Source of the DNA: Dehalococcoidia bacterium
Lineage (GTDB): Bacteria > Chloroflexota > Dehalococcoidia > Lucifugimonadales > HRBIN23
Length of the DNA stretch: 64,000 nt
NCBI GenBank assembly: GCA_025060295.1
Contig: JANXCH010000001.1
Span: 96,896 to 160,895 of the forward strand
Direction of reading: 5' to 3'
Part shown: piece after piece, positions 1 through 8,446 of the stretch
How positions within the stretch are numbered: the stretch's first letter is position 1
How the letters are laid out: the number at the start of each line of letters is the position of its first letter
Made by a program: the position numbers and the translations under genes
The notes under the pieces: model-generated
The model's input: only the letters and a program-made list of their open reading frames with translations
What the model was told of the DNA's origin: nothing
Databases searched by the model: none

Positions 1-1334
1 ATCCCCCGCCCGATGTATTTCTTGGCGACGCTGACCACAAGGCGCAGGTTGGCCTCTGTGAGGTGCTTTTTTGCCCTCTCCCCCTCAGCCACGATACGCC
101 CCAGGTGGGCATCCAGCAGAGCCTCCAAAGGCTCCAATGCCTGACGCACCTGGTCCTGGTCCTCTACCCAATGGCGCAAATCCTCCAGAGTGCGCTCTTC
201 GCCCACCGCTTCCACCACAGCTGGGTGCAACAGCCGGCTGTTGAGGGAGAGACGGATGATGGCCTGCTCCACATCCGCCTGGGAGACCTGGAGGATGTCC
301 AAGGCGTAGCGGGCCACGTCGTCAGCCACGGCACGCGCCTGTTCCAGTTGACGGCGGCGGGCCTCCTGGGGCGGAGGAGGCTCTGCGGGGGGAGCGTCGG
401 GTGCAGCTTGGGGCGGGGGCGCAGCGTTGGCCGCCTGGACACGCCAGGTGTCCAGCACCTTGCGCACTTTAGGGTGGCGGGCGAGGGCCTCGGGCACTGG
501 GGGCATGGGCAGGTCAAGCACCCCCACCCACACGGGCACCACCTCTGGCCTGGCAGTGGCGATAAGGCTCATGACTTCAGCCAGAAGAACGGGGAAGGTT
601 TGGGCCTTGTCCTGCTCCGGGTTCTTCCGAAAAGCCTGACGGATGCGTGCCTGGGCTTTGCGGGCGTCGGGGCCCAGGTCAATCTGGAGGGCCTGGGTCA
701 GGGCTTTGACCACGGCTGTGGGCATAGTATGATCCAGCACATCCCTCAGGGTCGGATCAGCCACGATGCGCCCCACAGTGATGGGTGAAGGGAGGCCCAA
801 GTGCTGGCCTAACGATGCTACCAGGGGTTGAGCCAGCGACAGGCGGCGGAGCATCTCCCGCACCACCTGCCATGCCGCAGGTGGACGCCCGTCGGGAGTG
901 GTAAGGGTCTCTCGCAAAGACAGGATGTGGTTCTGGCTCTCCATGCGCTGGGCCAGTTCCTGCTCATCCTTAGCTGTGAGGAGGGATACCCGCCCAATCT
1001 CGCGCAAATACATGCGGACCGGGTCTTCCAGGGCCTCGGTGTCCTCAATCTCCTCTTCCACCTCCAGGCGGGCCTCCTCCTCCAGTTCCTCCTCGGTGGG
1101 GCCCTCCTCCCACAAGTCGCGTGGAGGGGTTTGGGGAACTTCGGGTTCCACACCCTCATCGGTTTGCGGGGTGGTCCCCCCCTGCGTCAAGGGGATGTGA
1201 GGAAGGGGAGCGACCTCTCCAAATAGCGGTTCCGAGGTGACGGAAACTCCCTGCTCCTCCAGAGCATCCTCCCCCTCGTCAAGGGGAGGGGGAATGGGAA
1301 CAGGTTCGGGGTGGCGACGCTTCTTGCTGGGCAT
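1..1334 (-). CDS. rpoD: RNA polymerase primary sigma factor RpoD (partial, 3' end beyond window)
   Basis: This encodes the housekeeping sigma-70 factor, which directs RNA polymerase to -35/-10 promoters. The visible 444 codons start at ATG 1334 and run off the window edge. A very acidic, Pro-rich N-terminus (about residues 1-100) leads to a region 1.2 motif (DPVRMYLREIGRV, near residue 105). Region 2.1 begins with LTEANLRLVVSVAKKYIGRG at the window edge. About 280 residues lie between these two motifs, including a Pro/Ala-rich stretch, so the non-conserved insert is large. The gene follows dnaG by 12 nt in the same direction, as in the classic macromolecular-synthesis cluster. The assignment is certain; regions 2.2-4.2 are outside the window. 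Confidence 0.93.
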   Translation of the reverse strand, partial: MPSKKRRHPEPVPIPPPLDEGEDALEEQGVSVTSEPLFGEVAPLPHIPLTQGGTTPQTDEGVEPEVPQTPPRDLWEEGPTEEELEEEARLEVEEEIEDTEALEDPVRMYLREIGRVSLLTAKDEQELAQRMESQNHILSLRETLTTPDGRPPAAWQVVREMLRRLSLAQPLVASLGQHLGLPSPITVGRIVADPTLRDVLDHTMPTAVVKALTQALQIDLGPDARKAQARIRQAFRKNPEQDKAQTFPVLLAEVMSLIATARPEVVPVWVGVLDLPMPPVPEALARHPKVRKVLDTWRVQAANAAPPPQAAPDAPPAEPPPPQEARRRQLEQARAVADDVARYALDILQVSQADVEQAIIRLSLNSRLLHPAVVEAVGEERTLEDLRHWVEDQDQVRQALEPLEALLDAHLGRIVAEGERAKKHLTEANLRLVVSVAKKYIGRG

Positions 1335-1346
1335 ATCGGGCCTTCT

Positions 1347-3128
1347 CTACCTCTCTTTCCCCTGCTGTGCCGTCGTATGGAACACCTGACGCAGACGGCG
1401 GTTCACCTCCAAGGCGTCGTACTGAGCGGGCACAGGGGCGAGACCCTGGGCTTCGCCCTGCTTCATCTCGCGCAGGTGGCGCTCCTCCAGCCGGCGCACC
1501 GCTTCGGCCACTGCCCGTTGGCGTTCCTTCATAGGGGCAGGGGGGAAGTCCTTACGCAACAGGTCATGCACATAGGGATGCAGGGGTTCGGGGAGCACGG
1601 TCAGGACATCTTGTATTGTAGCCTTTTCCTGGAGGGCTGTGAAGAGTTCCCGATGTTCAGTGCGGTGGAAATGGTCGGGGGTGAGGCCCGCCGCCGCCAC
1701 GCGCAGGTCGGGGTACTGGAGCAAAAGGGAAAGGAGGTAAACCTCCACGGGCTCTTCAACAGCTTGGGCAAGGACTCGTCCTTCTCCGGGGACGGGACGG
1801 GAGCCGGACAAGCGCCGCCCGCTACCGGCCGCCAGGAGGACATCCCTGCTCACCCCCAAGGTGCGGGCCAGGCGCTCCACAGCCCGCTCCTGTTCAAAGG
1901 GGTTGGGCAGAGCAAACACCAGAGGCAGCAAACGCTCGGCCACGGCTTGCTTCCCCTGAGGGGTGGAGATGTCCATGCGCTGGGGCAAGAAACGCATAAG
2001 GAAATCCAGGGCATTGTCTGCATCAGCCAAAGCGCGTTTCCAAGCCTCGGGATTATGCAGCACCAGTTCGTCCGGGTCCTGGCCTGGGGGAAGGAGGGCG
2101 ATGCGAATAGTCTGGTGAGGGGCCTGGTAGAAGGTGAGGCCGCGGGCCGTGCCCAGGGTGGGGCGATCCAAAAGGTGCCAGGCGCCTTCCAGGGTGCGCA
2201 GGGTGGCCTCGTGCCCCGCCGTATCCGGGTCTAGGGCCAGCACCACCGTCGGAGCAAGGCCGTGCAACAGCCGTGCCTGCCCTTCGGTGAGGGAGGTGCC
2301 CATGCTGGCCACCACATACGTAAACCCCGCCTGGTGCAGGAGGAGCACATCAAAATACCCCTCCACAACAACCACCATCCCCTCTTTGCGGGCAGGCTCC
2401 ACGGCCAGATGAAGGGCATACAGGGCGTTGCCTTTATCAAAAATGGGGGTGCGGGGGGTATTCAGGTATTTGGGTTCGGAGCCGTCCAGGCTTCGGCCAC
2501 CAAAGCCGATCAGCCGTCCCTGGCGGTCGGCAATGGGGAAGAGCAAGCGCCCCACAAACAGGTCGCGGGTGTAGCCATCGTCCCGGCGGATAAGCAAACC
2601 CGCCTGCTCCAGCAGGTCTTCAGGGTAGCCCTTCTGCACAAGATGGCGTTTGAGGGCATCGCCCGTAGAGGGGGCAACCCCCACTTGGAAGCGTGCGATG
2701 GTGTCGGGCTGAACGCCCCGGCGTCGCAGGTAATCGCGCGCCGGCCCCGCCTCCACACTGGAGAGCAAATAGTGGTGATAGAACTGGCAAGCCTCAGCGT
2801 TGACCTGATAAAGGGGGGCGTGGGCCGAGGGCGGCAGCCCCCCTCGGGGAGGGATGGGCAACCCTGCCCGCTGGGCCAGCAAACGCAGCGCCTCCCCGAA
2901 GGAGATGCGCTCCATACGCATGACGAAGGAGAACACATCCCCCCCCTGAGCACACGCCCCGAAGCACCGCCAGGTCTGCCTGTCGGGGAACACGAAGAAG
3001 GAGGGCGTCCGCTCGGCGTGAAAAGGGCACAGGGCCTTATAGTTCTTGCCGGCCCTCTGCAAAGGGATGTAGGAGGAAATAACCTGCACGATGTCCAGGC
3101 GCTGGCGCAAATCGTCCAGAAAGGCCAT
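1347..3128 (-). CDS. dnaG: DNA primase DnaG
   Basis: DnaG synthesises the RNA primers for DNA replication. The 593-residue length is normal for the family. The N-terminal CHC2 zinc finger is visible as C34, H37, C55 and C59, in CPFHAERTPSF followed by WRCFGACAQGGD; the last pair is spaced C-x3-C. The catalytic core and TOPRIM domain follow, with the acidic motifs VVVEGYFDVLLLHQAGF and LALDPDTAGHEA near residues 255-310. The C-terminal third is the helical helicase-binding region. It lies between dgt (17 nt upstream) and rpoD (12 nt downstream), suggesting one transcript for the three genes. Confidence 0.96.
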   Translation of the reverse strand: MAFLDDLRQRLDIVQVISSYIPLQRAGKNYKALCPFHAERTPSFFVFPDRQTWRCFGACAQGGDVFSFVMRMERISFGEALRLLAQRAGLPIPPRGGLPPSAHAPLYQVNAEACQFYHHYLLSSVEAGPARDYLRRRGVQPDTIARFQVGVAPSTGDALKRHLVQKGYPEDLLEQAGLLIRRDDGYTRDLFVGRLLFPIADRQGRLIGFGGRSLDGSEPKYLNTPRTPIFDKGNALYALHLAVEPARKEGMVVVVEGYFDVLLLHQAGFTYVVASMGTSLTEGQARLLHGLAPTVVLALDPDTAGHEATLRTLEGAWHLLDRPTLGTARGLTFYQAPHQTIRIALLPPGQDPDELVLHNPEAWKRALADADNALDFLMRFLPQRMDISTPQGKQAVAERLLPLVFALPNPFEQERAVERLARTLGVSRDVLLAAGSGRRLSGSRPVPGEGRVLAQAVEEPVEVYLLSLLLQYPDLRVAAAGLTPDHFHRTEHRELFTALQEKATIQDVLTVLPEPLHPYVHDLLRKDFPPAPMKERQRAVAEAVRRLEERHLREMKQGEAQGLAPVPAQYDALEVNRRLRQVFHTTAQQGKER

Positions 3129-3144
3129 GCCCCTCCCCTGTCGT

Positions 3145-4251
3145 CTACAACCGCATCCAACGTATGCCTTCCCCTATGCCCGGGCGTAGGCGCTCAGCCA
3201 TCATAATAGCGAACTGGTCGGTCATACCTGCCACGTAGTCTGCGGCGCGTCGTTCTGGGGGATCACGGGGGGCACCGTCTTGAGGAAGCAGCTCGGGATG
3301 CCGTGCATAGTGATGGAACAGGAGGGCGACTATGTCCCGCGCCCGTTGGCTTTCCGGGGTGCGCCCCAAAGGAAGGTAGACGCGTTCAAACATGAACTCC
3401 CGCAGGGCAACAACTGCCCGGTGCATCTGGGGGGGCAGAGTAATCCGGGGGGACACTCCAGGGGGCAAAGGTATCTCGCCCGTTGCGCTCCATGAGGCCT
3501 CCACCACAGCCCCAATGAGGCGTTCGGTGCGTTGAGTGGGGTCGAGGCCCACTTGGGCGAGAGGTTCCGGGGGGATGTCCTCCAGGCGGAGCACGCCGGC
3601 TCGCAAGGCATCCCGCAGGTCGTGGTGAAGGTACGCCAAAGCGTCGGCCAGGCGGACAATCTGGGCCTCCAGGGTGAGGCCTGGGGCAATCTCCGTGAGG
3701 AAGTCGCCCCGGGGTTTGGAGTGGTGGGCGATGCCCTCCCGCACGGGACGGGTCAAGTTGAGGCCCTGCCCCTGGCGTTCTAAGTGCTCCACGATGCGTA
3801 GGCTCTGCTCGGCGTGACGGAACCCCCCGGGCAAGAGGCTATTCAGAACCTCCTCCCCCACATGGCCGAAGGGGGTGTGGCCCAGATCATGGGCAAGGGC
3901 GATGGCCTCCACAAGGTCCTCGTTCAGCCTGAGCGCGCGGGCGATGGCCCTCCCCATTTGGGACACCTCTAAGGTGTGGGTGAGGCGGGTCATGTAGTGA
4001 TCTCCTATAGGGGCCAAAAATACCTGGGTCTTGTGCTTCAGACGGCGGAAGGCGTTGGTCTGAACGATGCGTTCACGGTCGCGCTGAAACTCGGTGCCCC
4101 AGGGGGGAGGAGGCTCGGGGCGGTCCCGCAGGGCTGCAGCGCTCCGACAGGCATACGGGGACAATCCCTCTTCTCGGGCTATCAGGTGGCGGCGCACACG
4201 CTCTTGGATATCCACAAGGCTATTGTAGCGTAGTGGGGGGCGAAGGGTCAT
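3145..4251 (-). CDS. dgt: dGTPase-like HD-domain triphosphohydrolase (Dgt family)
   Basis: This belongs to the deoxyguanosinetriphosphate triphosphohydrolase-like HD family, which cleaves dNTPs to deoxynucleosides and tripolyphosphate. The metal-binding HD signature is intact: RRLKHKTQVF, then THTLEVSQMGR, then ALAHDLGHTPFGH, then EGIAHHSK. I chose ATG 4251 (368 residues, beginning MTLRPPLRYNSL). The frame stays open to a TTG at 4299, but that would add a poorly conserved stretch over the neighbouring methyltransferase remnant. Neither start has a strong ribosome binding site. It is the first gene of the dgt-dnaG-rpoD cluster. Whether it prefers dGTP or acts on all dNTPs cannot be told from sequence. 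Confidence 0.9.
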   Translation of the reverse strand: MTLRPPLRYNSLVDIQERVRRHLIAREEGLSPYACRSAAALRDRPEPPPPWGTEFQRDRERIVQTNAFRRLKHKTQVFLAPIGDHYMTRLTHTLEVSQMGRAIARALRLNEDLVEAIALAHDLGHTPFGHVGEEVLNSLLPGGFRHAEQSLRIVEHLERQGQGLNLTRPVREGIAHHSKPRGDFLTEIAPGLTLEAQIVRLADALAYLHHDLRDALRAGVLRLEDIPPEPLAQVGLDPTQRTERLIGAVVEASWSATGEIPLPPGVSPRITLPPQMHRAVVALREFMFERVYLPLGRTPESQRARDIVALLFHHYARHPELLPQDGAPRDPPERRAADYVAGMTDQFAIMMAERLRPGIGEGIRWMRL

Positions 4252-4299
4252 GTGCGACACTCTGGTGCCTGGAGTCGCAGGAGTCTGCGATAAACGCAA

Positions 4300-4980
4300 A
4301 GGTCATCCGCATAGCGGTGCGCCCGCGCTACGCCCAGTGGGCACAGGGGGCGGAGCGCTGTGGCAAAGATGCCTCGGCAGGGGTGGCAGGCCTTTACCGC
4401 CCCCAAGACATTCAGGGGGTGCCGGGGGAGGTGCTGGCGGCGGCCGGCTGTGGCAATCCGACTACCAGCGGGGCATTGCACCGGGGGAGGTGGTGCTGGA
4501 CTTGAGGAGCGGGGGTGGGATGGATTGCTTCCTGGTCGCCTGGCCGGTAGGGAAGGCAGGGCGGGTTGTGGGGGTGGACATGACGTCGGAGATGGTGGCC
4601 CTGGCGGAGCGCAACCGCAAACGCCTGGGGGTTGCGCATGTGGGTTTTGTGCGGGGGATTGTGGAGGCCCTCCCCCTGGCCTCGACCTCGGTGGATGTGG
4701 TCATCTCCAACTGCGTCATCAACCTGTGTCCCGACAAGGGGGCGGTGTTCCGCGCCGTAGCCCGCGATCTCCTGCCAGGGGGGAGGGTCTATAACGCCGA
4801 CAGGGTGACACGCTGGGCCCCGCCCCGGCGATGCGGCGGGATATGACCGCATGGCGTGCTTGCATCGCCGGGGCAGAGCCTATGAAGGGTTACCTCACCC
4901 TGATAGAGGGAGCGGGCCTGCATATTGTGCACGCCCGTCCCCGGAGAACCGCGGGCGCCGCGTGTGCCAGCTTTGAGGAG
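4300..4980 (+). pseudogene. Decayed arsenite methyltransferase-like (ArsM) gene
   Basis: The remains of a SAM-dependent methyltransferase of the ArsM type are spread over three reading frames. One frame gives IAVRPRYAQWAQ and then AAAGCGNPTTSG, up to about 4475. A second gives PGEVVLDLRSGGGMDCFLVA, VGVDMTSEMVALAERNRKR, VEALPLASTSVDVVISNCVI and LLPGGRVYNADR, to about 4805. A third gives MRRDMTAWRACIAGAEPMKG to about 4975. The order matches an intact ArsM (N-terminal helix, GCGNP, motif I, SDVVISNCVINL, C-terminal AWxxCIAGA), so at least two frameshifts broke one gene. No clear start codon or end survives. It lies divergently next to dgt. An assembly error is the alternative. Confidence 0.8.
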
Positions 4981-5021
4981 GCCCCGTGTTCAGCCTGGGG
5001 TGGAGGCCCGCAAGGGGGGGC

Positions 5022-5549
5022 CTAGCGGGTAGCCGAGGGCACGGGGGTCTCCAGGGCATCCAGACCCCTGCGGACGGAGTTCAAAGCCCCGGAGAGGCTC
5101 TCCTCAAGGCGGTAGAGAACCTCCTGGGCGTAGCGGCTGGCCTCGGTCATACGTTGTTCGGCGGTGGCCTGAGTATCGGCGAGGATGCGCTGGGCCTTGC
5201 GCTGGGCCTCGGCCACAAGCATATCGGCCCGCTGTTTGGCCTCGGCCAATATCTCCTCGGCCTTTGCCTGGGCCTGCTTCACAATTTCGCTCTGCTCCAA
5301 ACGGGCGCTGGCCTCCCGTTCGGCGTCGGCCTTGATTTTACGCGCCTCCAAAAGGGCGGCGTTGACCACCCCTTCCCGCCGGGCCAGGATCTCCTGGGCC
5401 TCCTGCACATCGCGGGGCACGGCTAGGCGCAGGTGGTCCACCAGTTCCAGCACCCGCTCAGTGTCCACGATGACCTTCTTCGTGGCGGGGACACGGGGGC
5501 TGGAAGTGATCAGGGTCTCCAGGCGGTCTATCAGGCTCAGGATTTCCAT
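5022..5549 (-). CDS. Coiled-coil protein resembling F0 subunit b / V-type ATPase subunit H
   Basis: This 175-residue protein has no catalytic motif that I recognise. After a short N-terminal segment (MEILSLIDRLETLI) it is almost entirely charged, Ala/Glu/Arg-rich helix, with repeated EA-K-A-E-I-L-type heptads from about residue 50 to 150. Such proteins are usually auto-annotated as ATP synthase subunit b-like. Here it is not with ATP synthase genes and has no membrane anchor. Chloroflexota often place such a gene beside coaD and rsmD, as here. ATG 5549 is preceded by GGAGGAG at the right distance; an upstream in-frame ATG at 5690 would lengthen it with non-coding-like sequence. A cytoskeletal or division scaffold role is only a guess. 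Confidence 0.75.
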   Translation of the reverse strand: MEILSLIDRLETLITSSPRVPATKKVIVDTERVLELVDHLRLAVPRDVQEAQEILARREGVVNAALLEARKIKADAEREASARLEQSEIVKQAQAKAEEILAEAKQRADMLVAEAQRKAQRILADTQATAEQRMTEASRYAQEVLYRLEESLSGALNSVRRGLDALETPVPSATR

Positions 5550-5589
5550 ATCTCCTCCTTTCATCGCTGGCTGTTGCACAGCCCCTCTG

Positions 5590-5608
5590 CGGCCGCTTGT
5601 CGCGGCCG
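5590..5608. other. Perfect 7-bp hairpin between coaD and the coiled-coil gene
   Basis: CGGCCGC and GCGGCCG flank a 5-nt loop (TTGTC) in the 97-nt gap. No U-tract follows on the minus strand, so it is not a typical intrinsic terminator. It could be a processing or mRNA-stability element. Confidence 0.5.
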
Positions 5609-5646
5609 AACTTTCCCGACTGTGGCAAGGGCGTGGGAGGGAAGGC

Positions 5647-6132
5647 TCAGGCCCGTTTCGCGATGCGCTCCCGTAAAGCCCGCTCCACATGGGGAGGCAC
5701 CAAGCTACTGATGTCTCCGCCGAGGGACGCTACCTCCTTGACGCGACTTGCGCTCAAAAACTGCCATTCCAGGGCGCTCATGAGATAGACGGCCTCGATC
5801 TCGGGAGCCAGTTTTTTGTTCATGAGGGCCATCTCGAACTCGTATTCAAAGTCTGACCCTGCCCGTAGGCCCCGCACCAGCACGGGTGTGCCCATGCGCC
5901 GGGCGCAGTCCACCACCAAGCCGCGGAAGGAGATGACCCGCACTGTGGGCATCTCGGCCACGGCGGTGCGCATCATGGCGACCCGCTCCTCGGTGGAAAA
6001 GAGCAGGGTTTTGGGAGGAGTATCGTAGACAGCCACAATGACCTCCTCAAACAAGCGGGCGGCGCGGGCGATGATATCCAAATGGCCATTGGTTACGGGG
6101 TCAAAGGTGCCAGGGTACAGGGCTTTGACCAT
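5647..6132 (-). CDS. coaD: Phosphopantetheine adenylyltransferase
   Basis: CoaD transfers AMP from ATP to 4'-phosphopantetheine, the penultimate step of coenzyme A synthesis. At 161 residues it has the usual length. The nucleotidyltransferase signature GTFDPVTNGHLDII (residues 8-21) holds the TxGH motif that binds ATP phosphates. RGLRAGSDFEYEFEMALMN and the C-terminal SASRVKEVASLGGDIS match the conserved pantetheine and adenine pocket segments. It starts 3 nt after the rsmD stop, so the two are very likely co-transcribed and translationally coupled. This is a common bacterial gene pair. Confidence 0.96.
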   Translation of the reverse strand: MVKALYPGTFDPVTNGHLDIIARAARLFEEVIVAVYDTPPKTLLFSTEERVAMMRTAVAEMPTVRVISFRGLVVDCARRMGTPVLVRGLRAGSDFEYEFEMALMNKKLAPEIEAVYLMSALEWQFLSASRVKEVASLGGDISSLVPPHVERALRERIAKRA

Positions 6133-6135
6133 ACC

Positions 6136-6669
6136 TTACTCTCCCCGCGTGTATAGTGAAAGCATTGTATCGCCATAACGGCGCTGTTTCCAGACCCTAA
6201 AGGCCCCGAACTGCGTGGGGAGGGGGCGGTGTTTACTGTGTTCCACCACCACCAGGGTAGTATGCCCTACCACAGGGGAGGCGACTAGGGCCTCCAAAAA
6301 GGTCTCCAACGAGGGGTAATCATACGGGGGGTCAAGGAGCACCAGATCATACGGGCCGGGGAGAAGGTGCAGGGCCTGCTCCACCCGTAAGGTATAGACG
6401 CGGGTCCGCTCCTGCAAGTGGAGACGGGCGAGGCGCTGGCGCAAAGCGGCAGCCAGACGGGGATTGACCTCCACGAAGTGGGCTGAAGACGCTCCGCGCC
6501 GCAGGGCTTCTATGCCCAGGGAGCCCGTCCCGGCAAAAAGATCCAGAACACGGGCCTCGTGCACCCGCTCCCCCACAAGAGAGAACAGGGCCTGAACGAC
6601 CCGGCCTGTCGTAGGACGGAGCCCACCACCGCGCAGGCGGCGCGGAGCGTGATCTTCAGCCACCAGCAC
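6136..6669 (-). CDS. rsmD: 16S rRNA (guanine966-N2)-methyltransferase RsmD
   Basis: RsmD methylates G966 of 16S rRNA on the assembling small subunit. The 177-residue protein shows the RGGGLRPTTGRVVQALFS entry motif, the SAM-binding VLDLFAGTGSLGIEALRRG, and the catalytic LVLLDPPYDYP motif. The start is GTG 6669; the first residues (LVAEDHAPRRLRG) match the usual N-terminus of the family. It is upstream of coaD with a 3-nt gap. A 232-nt gap to pepA upstream may hold its promoter. Confidence 0.92.
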   Translation of the reverse strand: MLVAEDHAPRRLRGGGLRPTTGRVVQALFSLVGERVHEARVLDLFAGTGSLGIEALRRGASSAHFVEVNPRLAAALRQRLARLHLQERTRVYTLRVEQALHLLPGPYDLVLLDPPYDYPSLETFLEALVASPVVGHTTLVVVEHSKHRPLPTQFGAFRVWKQRRYGDTMLSLYTRGE

Positions 6670-6746
6670 CCATCTGCTCCCGGAAGGGCCCTTGGGGCGG
6701 GCCCTCCCTACCTTCCGACCCCACAGGGGGTGAACACATCGCCTCT

Positions 6747-6776
6747 AGACTAGGGCAAGGGCTAGATTTTTGTAAA
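6747..6776 (-). promoter_or_regulatory. Possible promoter for rsmD-coaD
   Basis: On the minus strand TTTACA is followed after 18 nt by TAGTCT, about 75 nt upstream of the rsmD GTG. The 5' leader then contains a hairpin built from AGGGCCC and GGGCCCT. The match to sigma-70 consensus is only moderate. The rest of the 232-nt gap shows nothing else recognisable. Confidence 0.3.
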
Positions 6777-6901
6777 GGCCTTTTCCCAACTTTTTTGTGG
6801 GAGTTAGCCACCCCTTATATACGCCCAATTGCCCCCAAAAGTGCCCCCATGGGCGGGACAAGCGGAAGGAGGATCGGTGATGCCCGAGTCCGGTATAGGC
6901 G

Positions 6902-8428
6902 CTAGACCCGTTTGGCCTGGTTCTCGGCCAGCAGCAAAGCCAGGTGCACCAGGGTGCGCACCCCGAAGCCCGTGCCTCCCTTGACATAATATCCGCTGTC
7001 CTTATCGGAGAGGAAGGTGCCGGCGATGTCCAGGTGCACCCAGGGTGTATCCTCCACGAACTCGCGGATGAAGTAGGCTCCCACAATGGAGCCTGCTCCC
7101 CGGCCACTGCTCACATTGCGGATGTCGGCCACGTCGCTGCGGATGAGGTCGCGATACTCGGTGTCCATCGGCATCTGCCACAGGCGTTCGCCACTGCGCT
7201 CGCTGGCCTTGAACACCATGTCAGCCCAGGCCTGATTGTTGGTGAACAGACCTGCCCGCAGGTTGCCCAAAGCCACCACGATGGCACCGGTGAGGGTGGC
7301 CAGGTCCACCAGGCGCTTCAGCCCCAAACGCTGGCGCGCATAGCACACGGCGTCGGCCAACACCAGACGCCCTTCGGCATCGGTGTTGATAATCTCTATC
7401 GACTTGCCGTTCATAGCCTTGACCACATCACCGGGTTTGGTGGCGCCTCCGCCGGGCATGTTCTCTGTGGCGGGCACGATGGCCGTAACATTGATGGGTA
7501 CCTTCAAGGCGGCGATGGCTTTGACAGCACACAGCACTGCCGCCCCGCCGGCCATATCACCCTTCATCTCCTCCATGCGTTCAGCGGGTTTGAGGGAGAT
7601 GCCGCCGGAGTCGAAGGTAATCCCCTTGCCCAAAAGGCCCAGGTTGTTGTCGGGGTGGGCAGGGTCGCCCTGGTAGGAGAGGATGATGAACTTGGGGGGC
7701 TGATGGCTCCCCCGAGCCACGGCCAAAAAGGATCCCATCCCCAAAGCCTCACACTGCTCCCTGTCCAGCACCTCTATTGTGAGGCCGTGCTGGGTGGCGA
7801 TAGATCGGGCCACTTCAGCCAGGCGAGTGGGGGTCAAGTGATTGGCGGGCTCGTTCACCAGATCCCGGCATAGGGCCGTGGCCTCCGCCAAAACCTTGCC
7901 TAGTTCCACACCCTCTTGCACGGCAGGAATCTTGTCGGGGCTGGATTCCACGATGTCCAAGGACTGCAGTGTGGTCTCGTCCTTTGGCGGCGCTTTGAGG
8001 CGTGTGAAGGTGTAAGTGCCCAGCAAGGCCCCTTCGGTGAGGGCGGTGGCAGCGTCCTTGGAGGACAGCCCCCCAATACCCGCCCCGTGCACGACCGTCG
8101 CAGCGCGCCGCACCCCTTTTTCCTTCAGGAAACGGCACGCCTCGGCCGAGACCTGGCGGACCGTGTCCAGGGTGAACTCCTGCTGTTTGCCCAAGCCCAC
8201 CACCAGCACCCGCTTGGCGGGGATGCGCCCGAAGGTGTGGACGAGGGTCATTTGGCCTTTCTTGCCTTTACACTCCCCCTCACTAATAAGGGTGGAGATA
8301 AGCCCTCCCAGGGCTTTGTCCACAGCACCCGTTGCGCCACTGGGCTGGGTTACCCCCTCAAAGAGGTTCACCACAATGGCGTCGGTAGCCTGCTGGGTAA
8401 TGTCACCGCGCACGACACGAATGTCCAT
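6902..8428 (-). CDS. pepA: Cytosol (leucyl) aminopeptidase, M17 family
   Basis: PepA removes N-terminal residues from peptides in the cytoplasm, using two metal ions in a hexamer. The 508-residue length is typical. The C-terminal catalytic domain has GKGITFDSGGISLKP (metal and catalytic Lys), KGDMAGGAAVLCA, and the signature NTDAEGRLVLADA near residue 347. The N-terminal domain is the macro-like regulatory region. It starts at ATG 8428, with a Shine-Dalgarno GGAGG, 18 nt after the P-loop kinase gene. It is probably the last gene of a degV-kinase-pepA transcript. Confidence 0.95.
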   Translation of the reverse strand: MDIRVVRGDITQQATDAIVVNLFEGVTQPSGATGAVDKALGGLISTLISEGECKGKKGQMTLVHTFGRIPAKRVLVVGLGKQQEFTLDTVRQVSAEACRFLKEKGVRRAATVVHGAGIGGLSSKDAATALTEGALLGTYTFTRLKAPPKDETTLQSLDIVESSPDKIPAVQEGVELGKVLAEATALCRDLVNEPANHLTPTRLAEVARSIATQHGLTIEVLDREQCEALGMGSFLAVARGSHQPPKFIILSYQGDPAHPDNNLGLLGKGITFDSGGISLKPAERMEEMKGDMAGGAAVLCAVKAIAALKVPINVTAIVPATENMPGGGATKPGDVVKAMNGKSIEIINTDAEGRLVLADAVCYARQRLGLKRLVDLATLTGAIVVALGNLRAGLFTNNQAWADMVFKASERSGERLWQMPMDTEYRDLIRSDVADIRNVSSGRGAGSIVGAYFIREFVEDTPWVHLDIAGTFLSDKDSGYYVKGGTGFGVRTLVHLALLLAENQAKRV

Positions 8429-8446
8429 GTCTCCTCCCTAGTTCTC

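Noticed and set aside
63-788. 241-codon plus-strand ORF opposite rpoD
   Set aside because: It is antisense to clear sigma factor coding sequence and has no recognisable domain; high GC keeps opposite frames open.
2262-3206. 314-codon plus-strand ORF opposite dnaG
   Set aside because: The minus strand carries intact DnaG motifs across the same bases; the plus ORF is low-complexity with no ribosome binding site.
4252-4299. TTG 4299 as the dgt start
   Set aside because: The added 16 residues are not family-like and overlap the edge of the methyltransferase remnant.
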